NCBI GenBank assembly: GCA_965247995.1
Contig: OZ252041.1
Span: forward strand, 1,116,001 to 1,180,000
Direction of reading: 5' to 3'
DNA from: JASLZO01 sp965247995
GTDB lineage: Bacteria > Chloroflexota > Dehalococcoidia > UBA6926
Length of the DNA stretch: 64,000 bases
In this document: positions 45,089-53,743 of the stretch, one piece after another
Position numbering within the stretch: position 1 is the first letter of the stretch
How the letters are laid out: each line of letters starts with the position of its first letter
Program-made: the position numbers and the translations under genes
Notes under the pieces: model-generated
Told to the model about the DNA's origin: nothing
Seen by the model: the letters and a program-made list of their open reading frames with translations, nothing else
The model's database searches: none

Positions 45089-46003
45089 TTAATCCTGCAG
45101 CCCGCGGCCCGTCAGCCGGAGGAACACGTCCTCCAAGTTCGCAGGGCGGACCACCGTCTGGAGTTGATCGAGGTCGATCGCTGCGATCGCGGAAACGGGG
45201 AGACCGAAGGCGTAGAGCGCGTCGTCGGTGGTCTCGACGGAGGCCTGAGCCTGGGTGAGCACGGCAGCGGCCCGTTGGATATCGGCACGATTCTCGGAGT
45301 GGACCTCGATAACGGTCTCTCCAGCGTGCCGACCGATGAGATCTCCGGGAGTACCCTCGTCGACGATCTGTCCCTCATGCATGACGATAATCCGATCGCA
45401 GAGGACCGCCGCTTCCTCCATGTAGTGGGTCGTCAGCACCAGCGTCACTCCAGCGCGCTTGAGGCCACGGAGGCTTCGCCACACCGCGTGCCGGGCCTGT
45501 GGATCCAGGCCCGTGGTCGGTTCATCCAGGAGGACGATGGGCGGCCGGTTGATGAGGCCCCTCGCGATCAGCAATCGGCGTTTCATGCCGCCCGAGAGTT
45601 CATCTATCTGACTGCCGGCGCGGTCGGCCAACTGGAATTCCTCGAGGGATTCGCGCGCGCGTTCGCGGGCTTGGGCGCGGGGCATCCCGAAGTAGCCGGC
45701 GTAGACGGCGAGGTTATCGGATACGGTGAGGTCCGGGTCGAGGGATTCTTCTTGGGGTATGACGCCAAGCAAGGCCTTGATGCGGCGTTCTTCGGTCCGA
45801 ACGGAAAGCCCTTGCACCCAAAGGTCCCCCGCTGTGACCGGGGATACACACCCGATCATGCGCAGGATCGACGTCTTGCCCGCCCCGTTCGGGCCGAGGA
45901 ATCCAAAGCACTCGCCGGATTCGACGGTGAACGAGATGCCGCGAACCGCGGCCAAGTTGCGATAGGTCTTGAAGAGATCCCGAGCTACGACCGGTCCTTC
46001 CAT
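45089..46003 (-). CDS. ABC transporter ATP-binding protein (NodI/DrrA-like)
   Basis: A 304-residue ATPase. Walker A GPNGAGKTS, signature LSGGMKRR, Walker B IVLLDEPTTGLDPQ and the His switch TTHYMEEA are all present. The 60-residue C-terminal domain typical of DrrA/NodI follows. It ends just before the permease gene and starts 18 bases after the TPR gene, so all three may be one transcript. Export of an unknown compound is likely. Confidence 0.92.
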   Translation of the reverse strand: MEGPVVARDLFKTYRNLAAVRGISFTVESGECFGFLGPNGAGKTSILRMIGCVSPVTAGDLWVQGLSVRTEERRIKALLGVIPQEESLDPDLTVSDNLAVYAGYFGMPRAQARERARESLEEFQLADRAGSQIDELSGGMKRRLLIARGLINRPPIVLLDEPTTGLDPQARHAVWRSLRGLKRAGVTLVLTTHYMEEAAVLCDRIIVMHEGQIVDEGTPGDLIGRHAGETVIEVHSENRADIQRAAAVLTQAQASVETTDDALYAFGLPVSAIAAIDLDQLQTVVRPANLEDVFLRLTGRGLQD

Positions 46004-46021
46004 CAGGAGGGGGAGGAAGGC

Positions 46022-46903
46022 CTAATCAGACTCGTCTTCGTCGTCCTCAGATGCTTCGAAGGCGCCGCGCCGGGGGGTTGCCTCCGCTGACTCGTCGGCC
46101 GCCTCGGAATCGTCGTCGTTTGCATCCGCGCGGGCAGCCGGTTCGTCGGCGACCTCATCCGCGGTCTCAGCTGCCGCTTCCTCTAGGTCGTAGTACACGA
46201 GCGAGCGGCCTCGTACGTATGGCCGGAAACCATCGGGCCGTTGCGGCGGAAACGACGATCGATCCGCTTGACTGGGGTCCTGATGGATCTCGCGGAGGAT
46301 GATGCGCACCTCTCCGTCGGCGAAGTGGAGCGCCGCTGCAGCGTAGACATTGCCGCCGTCCATCAGTTCGGTCAACCGCCGGGCAAGGCGCGGAGGGACT
46401 CTGCCGAGAAAATCGCCGCGTCGCGAGTACACGCGGAGTCGCGACGCGGCGCGAACGAGATCGACCTGCTCGCCGCCAGTCAGCCGCTGGAACACCGCCG
46501 AGTCTCCCGTGTCGATCAGGGAGGTGGTCGTGGACTTCCCCGCCTCCTCCATGAAGATATCGAGCGAGAAGATCGTCCCAGGGTTAGTCGGCAACGGATG
46601 TTCCGACTTATCGGCTTCGGTGCGTGTCAGCCGTTCCACGTTGCGTTGCGCGATGATGTTCGATGGAGCCAGGGCGACGACCCGTTTGAGAGAGTCGCGG
46701 GCCTGGTCCATCTCACCCAGTTCGAGCAACGCCTTCGCGAGGCGGTTGAGGGCGTCGACGTCGTCTGCCGTGTCCTCGAGGATCGTACGGTTGACGTCGG
46801 CGGCTTCTGCCCATTTGTTGCGCAGAGCGAGCGCAATGGCGCGCTCTGCTTTTTCACGAAGGGATACGAGGCGCGTAGCCTCATCCGTTTTGAACAAGGT
46901 CAT
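46022..46903 (-). CDS. TPR-containing hypothetical protein with acidic tail
   Basis: A 293-residue protein. Residues 15-85 form about two tetratricopeptide-like helical hairpins (WAEAADVNRTILEDTADDVDALNRLAKALLE and MDQARDSLKRVVALAPSN), which usually bind other proteins. A middle domain (about 110-215) has strands such as LRVYSRRGDFLGRVPPR and VYAAAALHFADGEVRIILRE. The last 65 residues are almost all Ala, Asp, Glu and Ser, so disordered. No catalytic motif. It precedes the NodIJ-like transporter genes at 18 bases; a common task is possible but unsupported. Confidence 0.7.
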   Translation of the reverse strand: MTLFKTDEATRLVSLREKAERAIALALRNKWAEAADVNRTILEDTADDVDALNRLAKALLELGEMDQARDSLKRVVALAPSNIIAQRNVERLTRTEADKSEHPLPTNPGTIFSLDIFMEEAGKSTTTSLIDTGDSAVFQRLTGGEQVDLVRAASRLRVYSRRGDFLGRVPPRLARRLTELMDGGNVYAAAALHFADGEVRIILREIHQDPSQADRSSFPPQRPDGFRPYVRGRSLVYYDLEEAAAETADEVADEPAARADANDDDSEAADESAEATPRRGAFEASEDDEDESD

Positions 46904-46980
46904 GCGGGAATGCCTACCTTACCTGAGGGTCGGGACGGGAGAACGGGTTGGCTGCCAGTCTATATGGGGTGAGGGCGGTG

Positions 46981-47403
46981 TCAAGGAAGCGGTTCGAGGG
47001 TCCCCTCCCTCACCATGCGTTTATGCTCGACGAGGATGCACTTGTCCATGACGACGCCAAGGCCAGCCTCGCGCGCGGCCTTCGCGGCAGATTCGTTCGC
47101 GAGTCCCAGTTGCATCCAGACGGACTTGGCGCCGATCGCGACGGCGTCGTCGACGACCGGGCCGATGAGATGGGAGCGCCGGAAGATGTCCACGCAGTCG
47201 ACCGGCTCCGGGATGGACGGGAGATCAGGGTAGACCTTCTCGCCTAGCAACTCGCCCTCGAAGTCGGGATTGACCGGGATGATCCGGTACCCCTGCTCCT
47301 GCATGTACTTGGCGACTTCGTTGCTGGCGCGCTCCTCCCGGGGCGAGAGGCCGACGACGGCAATGACCCGTGAGTTCCGGACGATGTCTTCGACGGTGTG
47401 CAC
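46981..47403 (-). CDS. CoA-binding domain protein (YccU-like)
   Basis: A 140-residue Rossmann protein with a CoA_binding_2 domain. IAVVGLSPREERASNEVAKYMQEQGYRIIPVNP opens the fold, followed by EKVYPDLPSIPEPVDCVDIFRRS and the VWMQLGLANESAAKAAREAG strand-helix. These match the family found in many bacteria, whose role is uncertain. GTG 47403 has AAGGAGA upstream; the longer in-frame extension to 47523 lacks family sequence. Neighbours give no clear clue. Confidence 0.85.
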   Translation of the reverse strand: MHTVEDIVRNSRVIAVVGLSPREERASNEVAKYMQEQGYRIIPVNPDFEGELLGEKVYPDLPSIPEPVDCVDIFRRSHLIGPVVDDAVAIGAKSVWMQLGLANESAAKAAREAGLGVVMDKCILVEHKRMVREGTLEPLP

Positions 47404-47523
47404 GGGCGCTGTCTCCTTCGTCGTCGTTTCGTGATACGAACTAATGGAAGTGTACTGTGGCGGCCTCGGGCCATCCCTGGATTTGCGTGTTCCTAAAGAT
47501 GATCGAGATCCGTTCGCGTGCAA

Positions 47524-48096
47524 CTAGTGGCCATAGAGTTTGTAGACGGCTCTGGTATTGAAGTCGGCGCGGAGCAACTCTACCTGGTCGGGGTATCGGC
47601 GTTCCCGGTGAGCGATCTCCCACGCGTGGAGCTCCTTCATCTTCTCGCGAGCCTGCGCGGCGGCGTCCGTTTCCCCGTTTGCTTCCATCTCTCGCAGGAG
47701 GTTCTGCCACACCTGACTGCTCGCCAACATGAGTACTGGCGCGAAGTGCGGGCCCAAGGAGACGGACCGAGGTTCTCCCAGGCCAGGACGCAGTGCGGTG
47801 AGCTTGGACCCGATGACCTGAACGAGGTGTCGGAGGTAGGTCTGCATCAGCCGGGGTTGGCGTGGGACCGTCTGGCGGCCTTCGATGGCGCGTACGATCT
47901 CGGGTGTGAGCGGCTCCGCGACGGGCCGACCTTCAAGGAGGACCTCGCCATGGGGAACGACGTCGACGAATGGCCCCATCGTGTGGTGCCGCCGCCGATC
48001 GATAATGAGTGCCCTCTTGATATTCAAAAGGTAGAACACGACGACTTCCGCCCGTTGGGGGTCGTTGGTCAGTTCCATCACTCCACCCGCGATCAA
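47524..48096 (-). CDS. Hypothetical protein
   Basis: Unrecognised, about 184-190 residues. It opens with VVVFYLLNIKRALIIDRRRHH, a predicted beta-strand plus basic patch, then two long helices with Arg/Lys-rich faces (YLRHLVQVIGSKL and QVWQNLLREMEA, then QAREKMKELHAWEIAHRERR). No cysteines, signal or membrane segment is obvious. The start may be ATG 48096 or 48078. It diverges from the Gld-like ABC operon at 48183, so it may be a DNA-binding or regulatory partner, but this rests only on position and basic residues. Confidence 0.6.
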   Translation of the reverse strand: MIAGGVMELTNDPQRAEVVVFYLLNIKRALIIDRRRHHTMGPFVDVVPHGEVLLEGRPVAEPLTPEIVRAIEGRQTVPRQPRLMQTYLRHLVQVIGSKLTALRPGLGEPRSVSLGPHFAPVLMLASSQVWQNLLREMEANGETDAAAQAREKMKELHAWEIAHRERRYPDQVELLRADFNTRAVYKLYGH

Positions 48097-48182
48097 CGTT
48101 CAGCGTAACACCGGGCATCGGGGCGGGGACCGATGTCTACCCCAGGGCAGCCTGTCTACGTTATACATATACGGAGGCGCGA

Positions 48183-49142
48183 ATGGCCACGAATACCGAA
48201 ACACTGCAGCCCCTGATCCAGGTGGAGGCCATCTCCAAGCGCTTCGGCCAAGTTGTTGCCGTTGCGGACGTCTCGTTCGAGATCAACCGTGGCGAAGTCG
48301 TCGGGTTCTTGGGTCCGAATGGGGCTGGGAAGACGACAACGATGCGTCTTCTGACCGGGTTCTATCGGCCTGACGCCGGCCGCGTTTGGATCGATGGCCT
48401 CGATACACAGGAGCGGGACCTCAGTGTGAAGAGAAGGATCGGGTACTTGCCTGAGAACAATCCTCTGTACGCCGACCTCCCCGTCGAACAACATCTGACA
48501 CTCACGGCCGAACTGCGGGGAATCCCACGATCCGACAGGCGGGTCACCTTTGAGCGTGTCGTCGAGGAGACAGGATTGGAACCCGTCTACTACCGGCCGG
48601 TGGGCCAGCTATCGAAAGGTTTTCGTCAACGCGTGGGTCTGGCTTTAGCCATCCTTCACGAACCGGACGTCCTGATCCTGGACGAACCCACGGAAGGGCT
48701 GGACCCGAACCAGCGGGTTGAGATCCGCGAGTTGATCCGGGCGCTCGGCCGAGCGCACACGGTCCTGTTGAGCACCCATGTCATGGGAGAAGTTGAGCAG
48801 ACGTGCGAGCGGTTGTTGGTAATGAACCGCGGCGTGTTGGTGGCCGACGCGCCGGTGCAGTCGATTCTCCAACAGGGTACGGGCACGACGCGGCATGTGA
48901 TCGCCGAGATCGAAGGGCCAGATGCGACGGCGGAACTCCGCGAACTCGCCGGTGTGGAAGACGTCGAAGTAGAACCAACGATGGCGGGCCGGCAGCGATA
49001 CCTTCTTACGAGCCACGGCGAGGACGACCTTAGGCCGCAGATCTTCTCCCTGACGGCTCGCACCGGCCGCGTGCTTTGGGAGTTGCGCGTTGAGGCTCCG
49101 AGGCTAGAAGAGGTGTTCCGCTCGCTCACCCAGGGCGAGTAA
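48183..49142 (+). CDS. ABC transporter ATP-binding protein (GldA-like)
   Basis: A 319-residue ATPase with Walker A GPNGAGKTT, signature LSKGFRQR (the Lys variant typical of GldA and related exporters), Walker B VLILDEPTEGLDP and switch STHVMGEV. It has a C-terminal domain from about residue 220. ATG 48183 follows a strong GGAGG. TATACA at about 48162-48167 may be part of the promoter. It serves the fused permease and auxiliary protein encoded next, 31 bases on. No gliding genes are near, so motility should not be assumed. Confidence 0.92.
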   Translation: MATNTETLQPLIQVEAISKRFGQVVAVADVSFEINRGEVVGFLGPNGAGKTTTMRLLTGFYRPDAGRVWIDGLDTQERDLSVKRRIGYLPENNPLYADLPVEQHLTLTAELRGIPRSDRRVTFERVVEETGLEPVYYRPVGQLSKGFRQRVGLALAILHEPDVLILDEPTEGLDPNQRVEIRELIRALGRAHTVLLSTHVMGEVEQTCERLLVMNRGVLVADAPVQSILQQGTGTTRHVIAEIEGPDATAELRELAGVEDVEVEPTMAGRQRYLLTSHGEDDLRPQIFSLTARTGRVLWELRVEAPRLEEVFRSLTQGE

Positions 49143-49173
49143 GCGACAGAGTTCAACAGGAGAACCCCGGCTC

Positions 49174-51414
49174 GTGCAACGATACCGAGCACTAATCCTC
49201 AAAGACTTGCGAGCGTATTTCGACCAGCCGACCGGTTACGTGCTGGTGGTGCTCTTTGTCGGGATCCTCAGCTACCTCTTCTTCCGAAGCGCGTTGGCCT
49301 CCGGGGAGGCGTCTCTCCGTCCGCTGTTCCAGCTACCGCTGCCGTGGGCGCTGGCTGTGCTGGTCCCGGCGGCGACGATGCGCTTGCTGGCTGAGGAGGA
49401 GCGAGACGGGACGATCGAGCTACTGCTGACGCATCCAGTCCGTGAAGTCGACGTTGTGCTGTCGAAGTTCGTGGCCGGGTGGCTCTTCATCGCGACCGGC
49501 CTCGTAGCGACCCTGGGGATCCCGATTCTGTTGAGCACGGCCGGCGACCTGGACTTGGGCGCGGTGATCGCGCAGTACTTGGGTGCGCTGTTGCTGGCGA
49601 GCGCGCTCGTGTCGATTGGCGTTTTTGCGTCTAGCGTGACGCGGAACCAGATCGTGTCGTTCTTGCTGTCTATGTCGACCGCGTTCGTTCTGTTGTTCAT
49701 CGGGTATCAATTCGTCTTCGCGACGCTGCCGACGCGGCTAGGAACGGCGGTCCGAGAGTTGAGCCTGTTCACGCACTTTCAATCGGTCGGTCAAGGGGTG
49801 ATCGATCTCGGTGATGTGCTGTACTTCGTTGGCGTGCTGGTGATCTTTCTCAGCGCCGCGTATTTGATGGTCCGGCGCCGCGCCGTGAGCCCGGGTTCAC
49901 GGCCACAGCGCGTCTTGCGCGGCGGCGTTGCGGGTCTCATCGTCGTCGGATTGATCGTTATCTGGGGTGGATCGGCGGTCCCCGGCCGTTGGGACCTGAC
50001 CGAGGGGCGGATCCACACCCTGAGCCCGGCGACGGCGGATTTGGTGTCCGACCTCGATGACCTCCTCACGGTCCGTGTGTTCGCGTCGCGTGACCTCCCA
50101 ACCCAAGACGAGTTGCGGTACCAAGAACTCCAGGACTTTTTGGAGAGCTATAAGAGGGCGGGCCGAGGGAATGTGGAGATCTCGTACCTCTTTCCCGACG
50201 ACGACGACGATGCCGCTTTGGAGGCACAGCGTCTCGGCGTGACCCTCGCGCCGTTCACGGTGTTCGGGGAGAACGAACTGACGTACAAGGAGGGGTACCT
50301 CGGCCTGGCGTTGTTGCACGTGGATCGCGTAGAGGCGATCCCGGTCGTCCGCGACACGTCGACGCTGGAATACCGGGTCGCCAGCTTGACGCACCGATTA
50401 ACTCAGGCACAACGAAGCACTGTTGGATTCCTCACGGGGCATGGAGAGCGGGTCCGAGCGAACGAGTACCAAGTCCTGACGGCGGGACTGTCGGAACAAT
50501 TCGACGTGATCGACGTCGTGGCGGGAGAGGACGGTACGATCGATCTGAGCGACATCGATGTGTTGGTCGTTGCGGCCCCCACGGCGGAGGTGCCCGAGGG
50601 GACCCATCAGGCAGTCGTCGACTATTTGGAGACCGGTGGCAACGCGATGATGTTGATCGAACCAGTGACGATCGACCAGTTCAGCTTCGCGGCCGAACCG
50701 AACCCTAACAGCCTGACGGACGTCGTCGCACGATTCGGCATTACCGTTCGCCCCGACATCGTGTACGACCTCGAGGCCAACCAGGTCCTCCAGTTCGGTT
50801 CCGCTGGGGGTGCGTTCCTGGCGCGCTATCCGTTCTTCGCGAATACGCGCGTGCAGGACCGGTCTGTGGTCGGGAACTTGGAGACGGTCGTCGTTGCCTG
50901 GGCGAGCACGGTCGGAGCTTCAGCGCCAGCTACGAGCGTCGATGGACGCGGTTACGAGTACCACTCGCTGTTTGCCACGACGCAGTTCGGCGGTAGGCAA
51001 ACCGGCCCCTACCAGTTGGTCCCGGGACGAGAACCCGGACCTCAGCAGGGGGAGTTCCAGGTTGGTGTGGCGATGGAATCGCAGCAGGAGAACGGCGGCG
51101 TCGCGGATCCAGTACTGCGACTGGTCGTCGTCGGAGACGCGGACTGGCTCACGGACCCGATGTTCAACCTCTCCGCGGAGAATTTTGTCGCGGCGCAGAA
51201 CCTGTTCGACTGGTTGGCGGTGGAGGACTCACTAGTCGCCATCCGGACCAAAGGGCCGGGTCAACGCGTGCTGCTATTCGATTCTGAGACGCACGAGTCG
51301 GTCGTGCGGTTCGGGAACATGCTCGGCGTGCCAGCGCTGATCGTGGTGCTCGGTCTGCTTCGGTACTCGGCGCGGCGGCGGGCAACATCGCGGGTGTACG
51401 ACAATGCAGGCTAG
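49174..51414 (+). CDS. ABC-2 permease fused to Gld-type auxiliary domain (GldF-GldG fusion)
   Basis: A 746-residue protein that joins two usual neighbours. Residues 1-240 are the ABC-2 permease GldF with six membrane segments (MQRYRALILKDLRAYF at the start, MRLLAEEERDGTIELLLTHP loop). Then a membrane helix at about 250-270 and the GldG-type extracytoplasmic ABC_transp_aux region starting RWDLTEGRIHTLSP, ending with a last membrane helix near 720. The DLTEx-x-x-xLSP motif marks the auxiliary domain. GTG 49174 has AGGAGA ten bases upstream. Its stop overlaps the DUF4340 start. Substrate unknown. Confidence 0.9.
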   Translation: MQRYRALILKDLRAYFDQPTGYVLVVLFVGILSYLFFRSALASGEASLRPLFQLPLPWALAVLVPAATMRLLAEEERDGTIELLLTHPVREVDVVLSKFVAGWLFIATGLVATLGIPILLSTAGDLDLGAVIAQYLGALLLASALVSIGVFASSVTRNQIVSFLLSMSTAFVLLFIGYQFVFATLPTRLGTAVRELSLFTHFQSVGQGVIDLGDVLYFVGVLVIFLSAAYLMVRRRAVSPGSRPQRVLRGGVAGLIVVGLIVIWGGSAVPGRWDLTEGRIHTLSPATADLVSDLDDLLTVRVFASRDLPTQDELRYQELQDFLESYKRAGRGNVEISYLFPDDDDDAALEAQRLGVTLAPFTVFGENELTYKEGYLGLALLHVDRVEAIPVVRDTSTLEYRVASLTHRLTQAQRSTVGFLTGHGERVRANEYQVLTAGLSEQFDVIDVVAGEDGTIDLSDIDVLVVAAPTAEVPEGTHQAVVDYLETGGNAMMLIEPVTIDQFSFAAEPNPNSLTDVVARFGITVRPDIVYDLEANQVLQFGSAGGAFLARYPFFANTRVQDRSVVGNLETVVVAWASTVGASAPATSVDGRGYEYHSLFATTQFGGRQTGPYQLVPGREPGPQQGEFQVGVAMESQQENGGVADPVLRLVVVGDADWLTDPMFNLSAENFVAAQNLFDWLAVEDSLVAIRTKGPGQRVLLFDSETHESVVRFGNMLGVPALIVVLGLLRYSARRRATSRVYDNAG

Positions 51415-52498
51415 GCACCTATCGCTCATCGGCGCCGCCGTCGGCGTGCTGCTGTTGGCCGTGTTAGCGTTCGCAGTGTTGCAAGGGCCGATCGGCTCCA
51501 CGTTGGGTTCGCCCTCGTTAGCTCGACTCTCCGACGTTACCGCGCGAGACGTTGACCGTCTCGTGATCCGTGCCGGCGACGAAGAGGTCGCCCTCCGAAA
51601 GCTCGAGGCGAGGTGGATGATCGGTGAACAGACGGTGTTTCCGGCGAAACTGGACGCGTTGTGGGAATTGGTCGCCGACTTGGGCGACGTGCCGACGATC
51701 GCACGGAACCCGAATAACCACGGGCGGTTGGGCGTGACCGAACCTGGAATGATGTCTGTGAGCTTTCTCAATGACACCGAGGTGGTGGGAGAGCTACTCG
51801 TCGGGATTGTGTCGGAGGAATCGGGGTCGACATTCGTCCGGCGTCCGGGGGCTAACGAGGTCGCAATGGTCGCGGGAGACCTATCCGCAGCCTTCGGTCC
51901 CCGCTTCGATGAGTGGCGCGATCCGACGATCGTTGACGCTGGCAGCGTGCTCGTGCGCTCCTTGAAGTTCACGTACCCGGACGAGGCGTTCGAGGTGAAG
52001 CTCGTGATCCGGAGCGCGAGCGATGAGTTTGAGACGACCCAGCAGCTGCTGGATGCGCAGCAAGCCGCGATCTCGGCCGCCGTGCGCGGGGAGGGACCGC
52101 TGATCACCGGGGAGCCCACTCCGACGCCGACGCCCGACCCTGGCCGGCCAGCGTGGGTGATTCAGACGCAAACTGGTGAGATCGATGCCGACCCGAACCG
52201 CGTGCTATTCCTTCTCCAGCTCATGGCACCCCTCTACGCCGACGGGTTCGAAGACGAGCGATGGGAGGAGCTAGGCCAGCAAGAGCCGCAGTGGACCCTG
52301 GAGGTCGGCGGGACCGGGTTTGGGTCGCTGGCGTTCTTGCAGTTCTACCCCAAGGACGACACGACCTACTACGTCAGGCGGGCGGGGACGCGAGAGGTGT
52401 TCTTGTTAGACGAGTCACGAGCGGTCTTCTTCCGGAGCCGGGCGTCCGACCTTGCCGCGTTGCTTCGGATCGAGCAGGGGGCGAGCGGCGCTTCGTAG
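51404..52498 (+). CDS. DUF4340 domain-containing membrane-anchored protein
   Basis: A 364-residue protein with one N-terminal membrane helix (VGVLLLAVLAFAVLQGP) and a large outer domain of beta-rich DUF4340 repeats. WMIGEQTVFPAKLDALWELVADLGDV is the typical core segment; FGPRFDEWRDPTIVDAG is a second. A Pro/Thr linker (PTPTPTPDPG) splits it, with a second similar domain behind. DUF4340 genes regularly follow Gld-type ABC genes, and here it overlaps the fused permease gene by 11 bases. Probably an outer partner of the transporter; its exact job is not known. Confidence 0.85.
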   Translation: MQARHLSLIGAAVGVLLLAVLAFAVLQGPIGSTLGSPSLARLSDVTARDVDRLVIRAGDEEVALRKLEARWMIGEQTVFPAKLDALWELVADLGDVPTIARNPNNHGRLGVTEPGMMSVSFLNDTEVVGELLVGIVSEESGSTFVRRPGANEVAMVAGDLSAAFGPRFDEWRDPTIVDAGSVLVRSLKFTYPDEAFEVKLVIRSASDEFETTQQLLDAQQAAISAAVRGEGPLITGEPTPTPTPDPGRPAWVIQTQTGEIDADPNRVLFLLQLMAPLYADGFEDERWEELGQQEPQWTLEVGGTGFGSLAFLQFYPKDDTTYYVRRAGTREVFLLDESRAVFFRSRASDLAALLRIEQGASGAS

Positions 52499-52509
52499 CG
52501 GTACCCGTT

Positions 52510-53736
52510 TTACTCCGCTGAGTGGGTCGTCCATTTCGCGTGAGGATCGTCCCGGAACCGACGGACCCTCCCGCGCCTCCGCAGGTACTCGAGGTGAGAG
52601 AGGGTCTCGCCGAGGGCGGCCCGGCGAAGGAAATCGTCCATCGAATCCCACGTACCAACGTCCCACGGAACCTCTGAGGCGATCTCGTAACCAGTCCTGC
52701 CGGGTCCTCGGCATGCCGCGAGCACTGCGGCGAGACGCTTGTCGTGGTGCGCATCCAACTCCGCTAGCCGTCCGGGGAGGTCGGCGAAGTGGTGTTGGTG
52801 GGCCGGGAGTACGAGGTTCACGTCTAGGCTCCGGAGCTTGTCAATGGAATCGAGGTAGTCGCCCAGAGGATCGTCGTCCGAAGTCAATCGCGTGCTCACG
52901 TTGGACGTGATGACCGGCAGGATGTGGTCGCCGGTGAAGATCATCCGATTGGTGCGGTCAAAGAAACAGACATGGCCCGGGGTATGGCCGGGTGTCCAGA
53001 TCGTCTCGACGGTGGCGGTACCGGTCGAGAAGGTCTCACCCCCCTCCAGGAGCACGTCCGGTTTCACGGCTGCACCGTGGGGGTTCCAGTTCGAGCGTTC
53101 GGGCTCGGACGCATGGCCGTTCGCGCGCTGTGACCGGGCGCCGTGGGCGTTCGACTCTTCGGTGGATGGGTCCTGGCCGTCTCCACGTTCCGGTCCGCCT
53201 GGGCGACCGCGGCGTCCGCGCCGGCGGAACATCTCGCCCTCGAGCTCTGCTGCGGGGACGCCATGGCGAATAAACCAGTCGCGCATCATGGCCATGCCTT
53301 CGGCCATCCGGTCTCGAGTCCCGCCGTCAGTGGAGGACCGGGCAGTTTCGTCTTGGTCTGACTCAGGCTTCGAATCGGCCGGGCGTCGATCGCGGAATGG
53401 GTTGGTCTCCCAGTCCACCCGGTGCATGGCCGTTCGGGCGCCGGTCAACTTCTGGACCTCCTCGACGAGGCCGGTGTGGTCCGGGTGGTTATGAGTCAGG
53501 AGGACGAGGTCGATGGAGTTGGGTTTGATGCCGAGCTGACCGACGAGTTGGTCGTTGAGGGCGTCTATACCCTCCTTGGAGCGAAGGCCGGTGTCGACCA
53601 TGAACCGGCCTTCCGGTCCGGTGATGATGTACGGCAACGTGTACCCGAGCCGGTTGTCAGGCATCGGGATCCGGAGTTGGAAGACGCCGGGTGCGACTTC
53701 GTAAACGGTTTCTCGAGTTTCGGCGAGGTCGGTCAT
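52510..53736 (-). CDS. MBL-fold metallohydrolase with disordered insert
   Basis: A 408-residue metallo-beta-lactamase-fold enzyme. The metal motif is THNHPDH, with later His in TPGHTPGH, Asp in FTGDHILP and the AHQHH site. Substrate is open: thioesters, lactones or phosphodiesters are typical. Between the first His motif and the second metal ligand lies an Arg/Glu/Gly/Ser-rich stretch (about residues 115-220) that looks disordered and is not family-like. A winged-helix-like C-terminal domain (TLSHLEYLRRRGRVRR) resembles the glyoxalase/LACTB2 subgroup. It starts seven bases after the MFS gene, so it belongs to the PadR-MFS-MBL operon. Confidence 0.88.
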   Translation of the reverse strand: MTDLAETRETVYEVAPGVFQLRIPMPDNRLGYTLPYIITGPEGRFMVDTGLRSKEGIDALNDQLVGQLGIKPNSIDLVLLTHNHPDHTGLVEEVQKLTGARTAMHRVDWETNPFRDRRPADSKPESDQDETARSSTDGGTRDRMAEGMAMMRDWFIRHGVPAAELEGEMFRRRGRRGRPGGPERGDGQDPSTEESNAHGARSQRANGHASEPERSNWNPHGAAVKPDVLLEGGETFSTGTATVETIWTPGHTPGHVCFFDRTNRMIFTGDHILPVITSNVSTRLTSDDDPLGDYLDSIDKLRSLDVNLVLPAHQHHFADLPGRLAELDAHHDKRLAAVLAACRGPGRTGYEIASEVPWDVGTWDSMDDFLRRAALGETLSHLEYLRRRGRVRRFRDDPHAKWTTHSAE

Positions 53737-53743
53737 GGGGTGA

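Noticed and set aside
44966..46090. A 374-codon open frame opposite the NodIJ-like ABC genes
   Set aside because: Shadow across two well-supported genes.
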